A DNA stretch of 64,000 nt, from NCBI GenBank assembly GCA_002633005.1, contig NMRA01000054.1, forward strand, positions 539,794 through 603,793, read 5' to 3'. The notes under the pieces are model-generated. The model did no database searches. It was given only the letters and a program-made list of their open reading frames with translations, and was not told the origin of the DNA. This DNA is from Phoronis australis (taxonomy: Eukaryota > Phoronida > Phoronidae). This document shows positions 50,208 to 62,972 of the stretch, one piece after another (the first letter of the stretch is position 1; every line of letters starts with the position of its first letter). The translations under genes were made by a program, and so were the position numbers.

Positions 50208-51469
50208 AAACCGTTGTTGCTGTAACAGTTTTGGGGTCAGTTATGACGCCAAGTTTCCTTCATTGGTCCAGGACGTTTTCAAAGAACTTAAAATTAGTCA
50301 ATTACAAAACACGAGGCCTTTTAAGTTTATCTGAGACATTGACCGAGATCTTACACCGCATGAGGTTGCAGGTCTGGCAAGAAAATTACATGTTCTCGTC
50401 GTCTCTTATCATTAATTTTCAATCAGTTCCCTATGACAATTAAAAATGCTTTAAAGACCTACTTGCCTGGAGATCGGCACAAGCCCTTTGCTAAAGAAAC
50501 CGGAAGTTGGAAGGAGTTTCAACGCTATGAGTCTTATCATAGATTTCTTGTTTAATGTGTTGAGGTCCAGATGTTACCGTGGTCACGAAAGCATATGGTA
50601 CGCGTTGCCTCCACGAAAAAGTACTCGCGTTCAGTTTCTGCAGCGACCAGCTTGATCATTTCCAATGCGCTATGCAGTCGGCCGGTGATGATTACATATA
50701 GAATATAAACCCACACTATAAAATTAGTGTCATCTTATTCCTTACTCAGATCACAAGTGACTTCAAAATTTGAAATAACCGACAGTTCGTCACGATTGTT
50801 CTGGAGTCCAAGCTGCCCACACCAACTTGTAGAACCTGTTCTCATGGACTTCAACGAACTGTCAGTTCTTTCAAAGCCACGTATAACAAACTGCGAATAC
50901 TTTTACAGCTGAAGTTATATTCTTGTGATACAACATATAAAGAAGACCATAAAAGGGCTGAAAGCAACAGCGAGGCAACGAGACAACTCGGTTACGTGGT
51001 GCATATATACAAGGAATAACCATTATTTTAACCAAGGGGGGGGGCAACATCAGTGATATGGAAGTTATTTGCCAGATGCAGTGCTAGGTGATGCACACAT
51101 CGAGACTAGTGGTACACGCTCATTAACAGAAACACAAATGAAAAATTTAATCACTATCGATCAAACAACATGCAAGTTAAACATGGCCGGTGAAAAAAGA
51201 AAAACTTGTTAGGTGTGGCACTATTAGTGGGTTTTGGCAAAAAATAAGCGATGTTGTTATCTTTAAATGAGACGCTCCAGCATATGCACAACATGTGGGT
51301 CCATAAGAATAAGGATGCTGATGTCTTTAAATCGGATACATGCCTGCATGACATGTGGATACATCTAAAATAGGGATGTGATGTTATCTTATGTAATCTT
51401 TAAAATCCAATATTCCTGAATATGTACAACTGACTTTTATAAAAATGACTCAATTTGCAAACACAATCA

Positions 51470-54400
51470 TTTATTTATAACAGTAATAATTCCCACAGCA
51501 ATAAAGCTCAAACAACAAAAAATCTGGTGTGCCCAAGGACAAGTACGTAAAGGGTCGTACTCCAAGCTCTACAAATACAACGTTTTTTTTCTCTCAGTAT
51601 CATGAATGAATTTATTACATATTGTCATGAACCACATTCAGTTGCCAAGTTTTGACTGGGCATGAACGCATAATGTTCAACATAAATTTCTCACATTTCT
51701 GATCACTGAATTTGTTTGTAAAGATACAAACTTTCAGGGCGTCAGGTTACAGAACGTGTATAAATGGGACTCATGTTCACACGTTGAATTTGTTGACAAA
51801 CATTACAGATTAGGTTTATTAAAGTCACAAATTACCCAGGATTAATTCTTCACTTACTAAGCACACAATATGTCAGACAACAAAAATCTTACTGTGTCAA
51901 ATTTCTTCACAAAAATAAAGATTAAGAAAGTCTATTACTAGCATAATTTGCACTGTGTTTGATGTCATAAAACAACATTGTTCATAGAAATGTCATCACT
52001 CACTGAAAATAGACAAGTGACAATTTCGGATAGTATTTTTGTGCGAAATCAGTGAAGAATTACTGTAACTCCATCTAGTGACCAAATAAAGAACCAGCCT
52101 ATTCCGTAAAATACATTTTGCGGCTTTGAATTTAATTTTCCCAATCAGTCTAAAGCTCTTTATCACACCCATTAAAAGTAACTACAGCTTTGAACACACA
52201 AAATCATAGAGCAAAATAACAAAATAGATTGTCAGCTTACAAAAGTGTGCTGGTGGAATGCACAGTTGAAAACAACAGAGATGCTACAGCAAACTCGAGC
52301 CACGCAAAAACAAGTAAAGCTACTGAAACACTCATAAATAAAAAAGCAAACTCTTGAACAATCAAAGAAAATTAGCAACAACATGAACAGTATGGACGGC
52401 ATTCTGGAATATCAACATAAAGTGTATATTGATTAAAGAAACCTAATCGACCGTATAGGAATGCACCTTCATGTGATAAAGAGTTAACATAACAACCATT
52501 GGAATCCTAATTGTTAAATAAAAATAAGGCCAATCACTGACCAACTCCATAGATATCAAGATCAACAAAACATCACTAGTAATCAATATACAAGTAGACA
52601 CAAGCCAAGCAAGCTTAAAAACACCTCTAACTTGAGGTTGTGATGGAAGACAATGGTGAGATTCTCAAAGGTAAACAGATTTCTAAATGACCTTAAAGCA
52701 GCTATGTCGTACTAACTTGTGAATAACTGGATTTTTTGAGCACAGCAAAAGATTTTTTTGTAAGTGCAGAAATGGCATTTTTGTAAGTCACTCCAAGGCA
52801 ACACTTGTTTTTTTTGTCAGCGACAGCTACAGAACATAAGTTCCTGTGTTTATGAAATTTACTGAAATGCCCAGCAACAGAGAATGTAAGACACTGGGCA
52901 AAACAGTCACTTGTTTTTCCCATAATTAAGCAGTCAAATTCAAATTTCAAACCATCTGCATTTTCATTCACTTACAAATATGACACAGCAATTGCGGCAA
53001 TAGTCACCTACGGGGGTGTCAAATTTTGAGAACCAGTTTGGTGCCTGTTATTCAGTGGAGAAAACTGGTTGTCAAAATGCAGTACCCATTTAAGTGACTA
53101 TTACCATAACTTTTAAGTCCTTCATGGCACTTTTAACGACTAAACAACTTTGAAGTAATAGTTTAACTGATAACAAAAATTACAAGTTCAAAAATAGGCA
53201 AGATCTTTACTTTTCAACAAATAGAGGCCGATCATAAATTTCCAAAATGCCAAAATAAATTACTGATGTATACTTTTTTGACCACACATGATTTCAAGGG
53301 ACACTGGTATTACAGTTGACCCTCAAAAGGACTGTCCCATTTGGAAGTAGAGTGACAAGTGTCTTACAACTTGCTTCATTATTTAAATCAAAACATCAGT
53401 TCAATGTAACACCCACGACATACCTCAATGGCACAAAATGCTCAGTTTACAATAAGTGCCAGAGCTTTTTCAAGAAATTTATGATACATCATGCTTTGAG
53501 CAATTTAACATTAATTCCGTAGCTTCAAGTCAATTATTAGTATAACAGTAAAGTTGACGTCTGGAATGCTCCATACTCTAACTATGAAAACTCCAATTCA
53601 GTTTCCTTATAACCAAACAGCACCTGTTCAACTTTTGAGTCTTCCAAATGTCATGCAGCTGAAGTGCACAAAACCTATCAAAAGTTCAATCTAAGTCAAC
53701 ACTAAAGCTTACTTCATTGGCAAAAAGCCAGGAAATGTCTCAATTCACACATTAAACGGGTAGTTGGAAGACGTTTTTATAAGAGCAGTACTACTGCAAA
53801 GCTAAACAAATCTTAAACATTGGCATACATCAGATCCAGGCAATGACAACAACAATACTGCAACAGTGTTGAGTAATGACCAACTTACACAAATGACATC
53901 ACTGAATGGCCAGGGGGAAGTTACTGCCAGATCATTCAACTGATAATCACAAGTTGTTGCAAGTGTTGTTGAATAAACAGCTACAAAAAGGCTGCCATTG
54001 TACGTGACAGGACGCAGCTATTCTAATAGATACATTAACACTCACAGAGCTCATAATTTCTGGTAACAATGAATCCTGCCAGCTTTTAGCTAACTAGGTC
54101 TACTTAAAGTTTTCCCAAAATATATAGGAAAATGTCCTAATGAGCACCTATTACAAGATAAAGTATGCTGCATGTGAACCATTCTGACCACGAACATTTA
54201 GCCAGGCAGTAACAGGGGTTGCTGCTGCTGCTTCATGAAACTCTTCTCCCAAGGCAATCTTATTGTTACCAACTACAGTAAAATCTCACCAATTTTGTGA
54301 AAAAAATGCCAAAATTGCTTTGATACGAATGCCCACAATGTCTCAGAATCATTGTCTGATGGTAGCTACAGTATAGATATTTAAAAATAATATTGATTCA

Positions 54401-54496
54401 TTTGGTGCAATTTACCTTTTTTGACAAAATGAAAAAATAAAATTTCCCTTCTTGGCCATATTGTGTCCTAAATAGGTGAGATTTTAATGTAACTGC
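51470..54496 (-). other. Possible long GAS2 3' UTR
   Basis: AT-rich DNA without repeats that I recognise runs from the GAS2 stop to a minus-strand AATAAA-type signal near 51470-51480. Several other TTTATT sites (minus AATAAA) lie between, so the true end is unknown. Inferred only. Confidence 0.3.
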
Positions 54497-54691
54497 TCAG
54501 TGTTTTGCAGACTTGTACCGTCCTTGAACAACCACATAGTTGAGTCGATCTTCGTTGTTGAGCGAGTCGATACTACCAGCAATAGCTCTCTTATGCTGAA
54601 AGATTCGGCATGGGTCGTGGCGTGACAGAAAGTGCTCTAGTGTGTCCCAGCCACCACCCACTCGAACCATAAGGTGAGTGTCTTTCAACAG
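54497..54691 (-). CDS. GAS2: GAS2 exon F: second half of GAR domain, stop
   Basis: Acceptor GTTTTTTCAG|CTG; TGA at 54499-54497. Reads [29 protein letters not shown], and the short tail [15 protein letters not shown]. The MVRVGGGW...HDPCR string is diagnostic for GAR. Confidence 0.97.
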   Translation of the reverse strand: MLKDTHLMVRVGGGWDTLEHFLSRHDPCRIFQHKRAIAGSIDSLNNEDRLNYVVVQGRYKSAKH

Positions 54692-57600
54692 CTGAAAAAA
54701 CAGATAGTCTCCAAATAAAAAGATGGTTGAAGTCACAATATTTAAAATCACTGTGTTTTCACCCTTGCCTTACTATTGTCAGAGCTTCACAATCAAGAGA
54801 TCAAATGAAGTAGAAATACGTGCTATGTAACTGTTGAATCTCCAGCTTTCATTAGCTAAAATATTATCCGCATTAACTTCCACAAAAATTTGCATTGCCT
54901 GGAATTTTCAAATCGTTCACATGTCACTTGACCAGGTATGACAAATGAGATGAAAATGTCTGCAAGGCAACCAGTCAACTGTGGACCAAAATTCACCGTC
55001 CCAGAAGTCAAATTGAATTGTATGGGAGCGTTGAACTTTGTTCCTGTCTTTGGTAGTTCATGACACTATTACGCTGCCACACGAGAGAGTGCACATCTCC
55101 TTCTCGATCCTTTTGCGAACACTTTTGAGGTCTATGGCCAGGATAATGGTCTGAGCCAGGATGTATATGATTTTGGTATATTTTGCTGTAAACTGCAACA
55201 TTATAAAAGCAGTACAAGCTATTCCATAATGTCACAATCAGTCTCTGTTAGTTTGAACAATGAACTGCAGCTGTTAATGATATATTTACATGCTCTTGCT
55301 AATATATTGCAGGAACTTAATGGCAATGCTATTTTAACATAATCAACACTAAACAAGGTGCAGTTGTATTCATCGACAACTTCAATGTGAAAAAATTCTT
55401 TGCACCAATGACGTACCTTGGGGGCTCACACAACCCGCACCATGCAATGTTATTCCCCAGCACCATGTCACGATACTTAATAGACAAGGTTCAGTGATGT
55501 GCGGTGGATCACTTTCACCGCAAAACTCGTTTTCAAAAGGATTTGACAATTTTCAACCTACTTCATATTCCCATCATTGCTAAATGTTGTGTTACTAACT
55601 AATTTCGCTAAACAATCACAGAGATAAGGAATTTGCCTGAAAGTTTCACTTTAAGCTCCACACACAAGCCAGACATAACAATAGGCAATTTTTCATATTA
55701 ATAGAATGACAAAAACTGACTGCTAAATGCCTCGTCGATTGTAAAATTACAACTGTAAAATATGGTTCTTTCAGGAACAGCCAACAGGTCTTTTGATTTA
55801 TTGCAGAAAAATGGGTAACTTAGCCAACTGATTGGTCACCTTCAATCGCATTTATCTCTGTTTACGTTTTCAACATACATGCCGCAGATTTTGTTCATTT
55901 CTTTGCAATCAGTCCATCCATTTCTAATTTTTTTTTGTTGACCAGTCATCAATGCCTCAATCACTTGCCAGGATTTTTCATTATTGACCGTTAAAGTTAA
56001 GAAAATTGCCATCAGTTCCATTTCCAAAATGCCAAAAACTTAGCATAACATTTTTAATAACTCAACTGATGCCCACAAAAAATAAAACGACTTTTTTATG
56101 AAAAAGCACTCAATGTAGAACCTAAGTCCATTTTGATGTTCCAGAGGTTGAAAAGGGTTGCTTATCACTCAAAACCCTACTTAAATAGGCATAGAGAAAC
56201 ACTCTTGAAAGTAGAGGGAACTATATAAAACACAAAACTGATCTTTAGGCCAAAAACAGAAGCTACGTTCTGTGAAAGACATGCTTACTGGTTTACAACA
56301 GTAGTTTTTTGGAAGCTTGCAGCTTGTTTACACAACAATTTACAGACAGATGCTAGGTTACCATATAACAGATAAGAGTTCTTACCCGAATGAATACAAC
56401 CTTTCCCCCAATGTTGTAGGTACCTTCACGAAGGCGCTGAATTTCAAAAGGTTGGCAACACTTGCATTTGGAAGACAGCTTTTTCACCTGAAAAACAACC
56501 AGAGGGTGACAGATTCACGTAGAGCGACTTCGGTGTCTGTACAATGTGTCGACCGATCAGTCTAAAAGGTATAGTCCCGGAATTTTTACAACTTCATAAT
56601 GTTTCTTCTTGTTATGAAACTTAAAGTTGGATCAAAACATATTTCACTCACTCACTCACTCACAATATCATGACTTCTATAATATATGAACAAGGAACTA
56701 GCCTCTAACATCCTTTTCAGACGTAAGATAATGATTAATCTAGGAATTCACCGACGAAAAATAAATCAAAACAATACATTTCTTGATATGTTAACCATCA
56801 TCCAGAAGTTGATTACAGAAAATACTCCAATCACATATTAGCTCATAATGTCTGCCAGAGTCAATTTTCTGGTTGGGATGTCATAGGAGAAGTTATGAGC
56901 ATCTTTTTATAGAATGTGATCATATTCAGGTGCCATGCTGACCTCTAAAGTGATCCGTCCTTTAGGTAGACAACTTCCAAAATACTAATTTCTGTCTATA
57001 TTTTACCTCAAGAGTATATCTTTAAAAGCACTTCCCTACAGAAGATGCATCAAGTGTGTAAAGAATTATCAAAATCCAACCGGCTCTTGACACAAGCACC
57101 TATTTGTCCATTGTAACCAACAGAAGACATGACTACCATACACATATTAAGTCATTTTTGTCAAGAAAGTGGTAGAACAAGACAGAAAAATACAACTACA
57201 ATTTTGCACAACCACGCAGCGGAACTTACAGCGACACACACGATCAGTGTTGGTAGGTTGTGATAGCTGACCAGTAACGAATCATTGTTAGAACCACACA
57301 CACACATGAACACTGGACAACGGAAACTACTCAATCACATGCCGAGGACAAAATTAACATTTGATTTGAAACTGAACTGAACACAACAAATTGTTGAAAG
57401 TTACCCTCTCACAGTAGACGACTTTCATTATCTGTGATGAAAAGACAAAGAATATTGATGTCACTACTAATTCGCATCCCGGGTCACATTTTCATAAACG
57501 CATCTTAAAATAAAGTGCACAGTTGTACTGTTCTTCTTACCATTTCATTTTTGTTTTAAGTAACCTTGAACCTTGATTTTTTCAGTCCTATTTTTATAAC

Positions 57601-60600
57601 CCTTAAGCAAAAGTGAACCATTTTAAATACAATTCCTTACAGTATTCAGGAGAATAGTGCATAAAGCATAGGAGAATTCAACATTGACAGTGAAGCTGAG
57701 ACAAAATTTCAGCTTCAAGTTTCAAAACACTAAAACATGCTGATCAGGATTTATTGCACGTAAACAGTAAAACCACTGAGTATAGAAAAGCACAATCTGC
57801 AGAAAAGTAAACCCAACATAATGGAAATGGGTAACAGCTTCATCTCAGACAAGCTGAAAAACCTTACTAGCCAAATAGATGACATGAAAGAATCATCCAT
57901 GACACTCAACATGATTCATACTTCCTGGCACCCCTCTCCAGCACAAACCTATTGTCTTCTTCAACTAGTACCCTCTGACATCCATCACAAATCTGCAGAC
58001 ATACCTCTTTATCAAGCTGTGACTGCCTTGGTTTAGCAGGTGACGGTGGACATCTGCTACCAATAGGAGGAGCTGAAATGATACGTCGTCTCGTCGGCGT
58101 ACCATTGTCGACGGACTGTGACCTAGTTTTTCGAGGACTCTGCTGCATCACTTCACTCATGCCACTGCTCATTAAAGAGTCACCAGATCCTTTCCGTTCT
58201 GTGATAACACAATCTTTTATAACAAGATCTGTTATACCACAGTCCTCTGTTACAATGGGATCTTTTATTGTGCGGTCCTTGATGATGACATGTTTTTCCC
58301 TAAGGTTTGGAATTATATCGTCAGCATCACCACTCTGCATTTCATTCTCAATCTCTTTCTCAAGTCGAATCAGCGCCGGTGGTTCAATGCCAAACTTGTA
58401 CGCCACTCTGGCCAACTCGAGCAGACACAGCACCACCGACCTCTCTTGTTTGTGGAGAACTGAAATGACACATGAACGATGAAGATGCTTCAGAACTGAT
58501 AAAATAATAGAACCACTATGGAAAATATGCATAAATGATAACTTGTAAGTGAGGTATAATACCAGTGAATACATCCCAGCCAATTTTTCGAGATGATATG
58601 AGCAACAGTAACCCATTTATACAAAACGTTGCATTTCAGCTGTATTATGCTGCCGTTTCAAAGGACCCATAGCTGTTAAGTCTAAGGGCTCATATCTTAC
58701 CACAGAAAAAACAACATTTGTCTGATGCAACGTGCCTGCATTTTGAAAACCTGTTGATGTCCGTTATTCAGTGGACAAAACTGGTTCTCAAAATGTGATC
58801 TATAGAGACTTGCAGGACCTTAACCCAAGCGCAATATACGTAAGCACAAAGCAGAAGAAAGCCATGTGTATAATGTATACCTAAGTCATCTGTTTCAAAC
58901 ATACATTCCACCTTGATGCCATAATCTGCACACCACTGTAGGAAGTTGGCCGTGTTGTCACGGGCAAACCACGTGCCCGACTGCACATTCTGGCGGAACT
59001 TGACCCGATTAGAGGGCACCTTGACGTTCTGTTAAGACACGGACACCAAAATTGACGGGTACATTATTCTCAGATGACGTCATAATAAAAAGTCAATGCA
59101 TAGAAAGAAAACTTGTATCATTAATAATAATAATAGTACTAATACTACCACTACCACTACCAATAACAATAATAATAATAAACTTATTAGCATCACACAA
59201 GTACAGAGCAATAAAAAAGAGCAAAAAATAAAACTACAAGTGCAAGACATGGATAACATAAAAAGTCAAAGACTTATTTCCATTATGATCCGTAATTTGC
59301 AAGGAAATTATGTGAAACACAAATGGAGAGATCAAAGCGGCTATAAAACTGCATTCCATTCATCAAATTTTTGATTTAAGACCAGTTACCTCTACAAAAT
59401 TGGACTCAATGTGTTTCTTACTTGAGAAGTACTTTCCATGTCTGCATATATCTGACAATTCATTATTCCATGAGACCACGGTCGGAACATAAAATGACAC
59501 AGCGTAACAAGCCAACCTGTATGGCGTGCTCTGAAGTAATGACAAGATGACAGTTCTTTCAAAGCCCTAATATCACCTCCAATTGACTAAGAAAAACTTG
59601 AGACTAAATGCAAAGGGGTAAGTGGACTAAATCAAAAATTTCTTGTAATGAATAGCAAGTTTATGGGCGCTTTAAGAAATGGTACTGGTTTGCACCGCAG
59701 TGAGACACTTCGCCGCATACTCAGGGTCCGATCCAGGATTTTTTAAAACGGAGGTCGGATCAACAATTTTTTTAAAAAGGTGGTCCAAGTCAACAATTTG
59801 AAAAGTCTAGATTTGATGTCGCTTAAAATCAAGGGAAAAAGGTGGGTCCGGACTCCCTTGACCCCGCCTATGACACAGTAATTCTATATCATCCAGTTCT
59901 CTTCTCAGGTTTAAATGATTTCTGGGATTGAGAAGAACTGAAAGTTCTGTGCTTGACCGGTGGTCCCAATGGCTCACTGGCTAGAGCATCTGCACGGTTA
60001 GCAGAAGATCCTGAGTTCAAGTCCTGGTCGGGGCAGAAATCTTTTCAGACTTATATTCATTAGGTCACGTGATGTGGCCAACAGATGGAGTGCTGACAAG
60101 ACTTAAAATGTTTGCAACATATTTTCCACACCATATTGAGATTGACATATTCATATAAACTGACAGGTTGTTACTGCTTCAAACCAGGTCTGTTAATTAG
60201 CTCGTCACACTGGATTTAGTTTAAGTCGCCAAGACTATATGTCCATCGTGGGAATTCCAGGCAATAAAGGCAACTTAGTTCAATTCAAACAGGAACAGGA
60301 CAGGAAAGTGCTTAGGAGGATAAGATACGGTTTGCGAAGAAAGATGACTTATTTAACATCAGAACACGGTATGCAGCAGCTAAGAAACAGTGACAACTAA
60401 ACAATCAGGAAACCAGTGACCGACACAGGTAATGAAAAATGTAAATTGTGTCCATCGCCGACGTTGATGAAAGAGTCTATCATGAATGTTGTGACATCTG
60501 ATGCAAGTCTCAAAGGAAGCAAATTGCCAGACCACTGATAAAATATTCATTAGTTTCAAACAAAACTAGCTCCGAATTCTCCACGTGATGCTTGACAATG

Positions 60601-62972
60601 GTTCCACATCTATATATACATGAGTTAAGGTAGTCCATTACAATATGGTAATTCTCCAATAATTTTCCACAAAATAACAGCTAAATAATATTTTCCCTGT
60701 TTGCAAAGGCGGATTACCGTGCTGCATCACCAAAAGTTGTTTTATGATAATACAAACCAAACTAATTATGGATTGTTTTCATAGAAAATCTAGAAAATTT
60801 CACTTGTCTACCATAATGTATTCTATATAGTTGATGAAGAGGGGTCCTTCAAGGCTCCACTCTAAAGTCTACCAGTTCACTGAGGTCTATGACCTTTCAG
60901 AGTGACAGTATAGGCAGGTCTGAAATTCACTCACTCCCGCTACGTCTCCCCCTTGCTTGCACTCCACAGCTCTTGCGTGTATCAGGTTGGCCAGCCTACA
61001 TATGTGTACACCATTATCCAGTACATCCATGAAGTTGTCCACTCCAATTTCGATACCTGTCATGGAAATGTGATGAGTCAAACGTGACATATTAGAAAAT
61101 TGACCCGTTTCATTGCACCTTGTACTTCAACAATACATCTGTACAAGTCCCACTATCATTAAGAGGCATGGAAAACTGATCTAATGTCTTATCGTGTGGG
61201 GTAGAGCAATTACCCCAGTAGCGATGGCTTCCACAATGATAGGACACAGCCTAATATAAATTAAATAAATCATGGTGAATTTTTTAACTGTTTGACTGCT
61301 GAAATTGAATTCCATACGAAGCATTTGTTAGGATCATTGTTGTGGAAAGCCAATGCTGCAAAAAATTAGCCAAAATAGATCCACCAGGTTTCAGTTATCT
61401 GACGTCCATTGATAAATGGTTTTAGTAACTCTTTGAACCTGGCCTCTAGGTTTATGTACTTAGTAGACATCAATATTCTTTAAAAGTTCATCTGAGTACT
61501 TCAGTCTGCTGTGATGAAAGTCATGATAACATTTACATACAAACTGTAGTCCACATGTTTGGACTGTCCTTCAGTTAATGGGAACAGTGGAGCCACCCAA
61601 AGGCCATTAACGGAATAATACAAATACAATTATGAATAGACATAACACATCTGACTGCCCATTTGTGAAGGCATTTGTTATAAAATCAATAGCTATGACA
61701 CCAGTTTCTAACCAAACAGTGCAAGTAACTAACTGTATTTTTTGGTAACAACAATTGGAAAGCATTTGAAAAAGCAGTGGAAATTGTAACATTATCATGA
61801 AAACACATTCAAATTTTACCTTTACTACATATCTTGTTTTCACAAGTAATTTTTCTTAAACTGGCTATGACGTTCATCCATCGCAAAAACAAACTTCTGA
61901 TTTAGTCCACTTACCACTACGAAATTAGTCTCAAAAATTTTCCTCAATCAAATCAGAGGTGATATCAGGGCTTATTACAACGAACTCCAGTTTAGAACGT
62001 ATTTCAGACGACACCAGTTTTCAGAGGCCTGATATCAATCTTTCTTTTGTTAGTTGCCAGGCTCAGTCTTTTGTCCGATGTCACGACACAAACGCCAATT
62101 ATCTATCACATTAATGTAAACACGAACGACTCAAAACTGTTGTCAAGAAATAAAAACCCATGGCATGGTTATGGCCAATTTTTATCCTATTGCTTCTACG
62201 AAAGAAGGATTCTGCATGTCCAACTTTTCATGAGGAATTTGATTTCAAAAGCTTAACATGTTAAAAAATTACCAGTTTATTTCCTTAACATTTCAATTTA
62301 TTTCAACTAGTATTTTATTGTTGCGAAGACATCGCTAACATGATAAATGCCCTGTACAGCACAATAGGAGCTTACATTAAAAATCATGATATAAGGGCGG
62401 GCACTGACACCAGTTCATGTAGAGAAACATTGTACAACTGCAAGACACCCCTGAACGGCCCGGTTTCCTAATGTTCGAAAGAACTGACAATTCATTATTG
62501 TTCCAGACTAGGCTGTACAAGTTGACATGTCGCAGCGTGTCATTTAAAGCGCCGAGCATGCTCTCCAGAAATTATGAACTGCCAGTTCATTGCAAACCAA
62601 GAAATCATTTCTCATCTATAGCAGCAAGTGATCTAAATAAAAAAATTGCATTTTGGACCAAACACAAGTTTACCGCTGATTTAATGAATCAGTTTTGGAC
62701 TAACTATATTACATTGATACTTCCTAACTTGCATATTTCCAACACTTTTGAAACATTTTCAGCAGACAGAGTGGTGGTTGAATCCCATTTGACCATTTGC
62801 TGTTACTGTTACCAACAATGAAAAACTTGAAATCACCCAGTAACTTGGCCATCCATTCAGCGAGATCCTCCTTGAGGGGTACTAGGCACCTCTCCTGTTG
62901 CTCTGCGGCCATCCGCTGCATGTCACTGCCATCCTCACCAGTCTGTGGCATGCTCATCCCCTGCTGGACACC
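54497..62972 (-). CDS. GAS2: GAS2-type actin/microtubule linker (CH + GAR), N-terminus incomplete
   Basis: Gene-level span; exons listed separately. GAS2 proteins tie actin (CH domain) to microtubules (GAR domain). Six exons join in frame into 385 residues plus stop. CH domain about 30-175: [83 protein letters not shown]. Linker 176-287 with a pentapeptide repeat at 193-223 and a basic Ser/Pro-rich stretch. GAR domain 288-350: [40 protein letters not shown]. It stops soon after, at [12 protein letters not shown], like vertebrate GAS2 (YLVVSASYK...) and unlike the long GAS2L1-3 tails. Human GAS2 is 313 residues; the extra length is in the linker. An upstream exon is expected to the right. Confidence 0.93.
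54692..56385. other. GAS2 intron between exons E and F
   Basis: Holds the family R repeat; otherwise nothing seen. The intron 56488-58004 has only an (ACTC)n run near 56645-56663, and 58460-58880 shows nothing. Confidence 0.6.
55295..55690. repeat. Repeat family R, least interrupted copy
   Basis: Matches 9615-9740 and 10205-10232 at its left and, across 55441-55640, both 18394-18520 and 21190-21300. It has neither insertion, so it shows the empty target sites for two different elements. In the intron between GAS2 exons E and F. Confidence 0.7.
56386..56487 (-). CDS. GAS2: GAS2 exon E: first half of GAR domain
   Basis: Acceptor GTTTTTCAG|GTG, donor ATTCGG|GTAAGAA. Reads [20 protein letters not shown] and [13 protein letters not shown]; the Cys cluster and GxYxxGxKxxFIR are GAR hallmarks. 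Phase 0-0. Confidence 0.96.
58005..58459 (-). CDS. GAS2: GAS2 exon D: end of CH domain and linker
   Basis: Acceptor CATTTCAG|TT, donor AAAGAG|GTATGTC. Residues 136-287: [36 protein letters not shown], then a 31-residue run of five-residue x-V-I-K/T-D/E units (58197-58289) and a Ser/Arg/Pro-rich stretch ([24 protein letters not shown]) that could hold phosphorylation sites. Phase 1 in, 0 out. Confidence 0.94.
58881..59028 (-). CDS. GAS2: GAS2 exon C: CH domain
   Basis: Acceptor CTTAACAG|AAC, donor CTTAG|GTATACA. Contains the family hallmark [13 protein letters not shown] and CMFETDDL. Phase 0 in, 1 out. Confidence 0.96.
59110..59182. repeat. AAT/ACT-type imperfect microsatellite
   Basis: Interleaved AAT, ACT and CCA triplets over about 65 bases, in the GAS2 intron between exons B and C. 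Confidence 0.8.
59375..59570. repeat. Interspersed repeat related (inverted) to 62465-62600
   Basis: Shared pieces in opposite orientation: CTGACAATTCATTATT, AAATGACAC...CG and GGCGTGCTCT. Both also carry GAAAGAACTGACA-type motifs, as does 50785-50885. Diverged non-coding element; family unknown. Confidence 0.45.
59721..59874. mobile_element. hAT-like MITE copy
   Basis: CAGGGTCCGATCCAGGATTTT start and a GGGTCCGGACTCCCTTGACCC end near GCCTATGA: a decayed member of the 2305-2823 family. Confidence 0.45.
59961..60035 (+). repeat. tRNA-derived SINE head
   Basis: TGGCTCACTGGCTAGAGC is an A box and GAGTTCAAGTCC (60013-60024) a B box, spaced as in a tRNA. Acceptor stem does not pair well; a SINE continues to the right with unclear end. 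Confidence 0.65.
60935..61056 (-). CDS. GAS2: GAS2 exon B: CH domain
   Basis: Acceptor CATGACAG|GT, donor GCGGGA|GTGAGTG. Residues 46-86, [20 protein letters not shown] and CKQGGDVAG. Matches the FMEKLDNGALLCQLA segment of GAS2. Phase 1 in, 0 out. Confidence 0.94.
61057..62836. other. GAS2 intron between exons A and B
   Basis: AT-rich; contains the interspersed repeat at about 62465-62600. No gene seen. Confidence 0.6.
62837..62972 (-). CDS. GAS2: GAS2 exon A: start of CH domain
   Basis: Acceptor ATTGCCTGCAG|GGT, donor TACTGG|GTGATTT (weak). Reads [16 protein letters not shown] then [17 protein letters not shown]. An in-frame TGA lies just upstream of the acceptor, so either an earlier exon is spliced here or translation starts at one of the internal Met codons (residues 6, 8). 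Phase 0 in, 1 out. Confidence 0.88.

Larger units (their letters stand above)
46650..54496. other. NELL-GAS2 intergenic region
   Basis: Contains the 5' flank of NELL, the hairpin, the LINE tail and microsatellite, a fold-back fragment at about 50785-50885 (GACAGTTCGT / ACGAACTGTC) and, at the right, the GAS2 3' UTR. A 127-codon plus-strand ORF at 46790-47173 resembles nothing I know. Confidence 0.6.
59029..60934. other. GAS2 intron between exons B and C
   Basis: Holds the microsatellite, interspersed repeat, MITE and SINE head listed. 60040-60934 shows nothing. Confidence 0.6.

Noticed and set aside
58078-58482. 134-codon plus-strand ORF
   Set aside because: Antisense shadow of GAS2 exon D.
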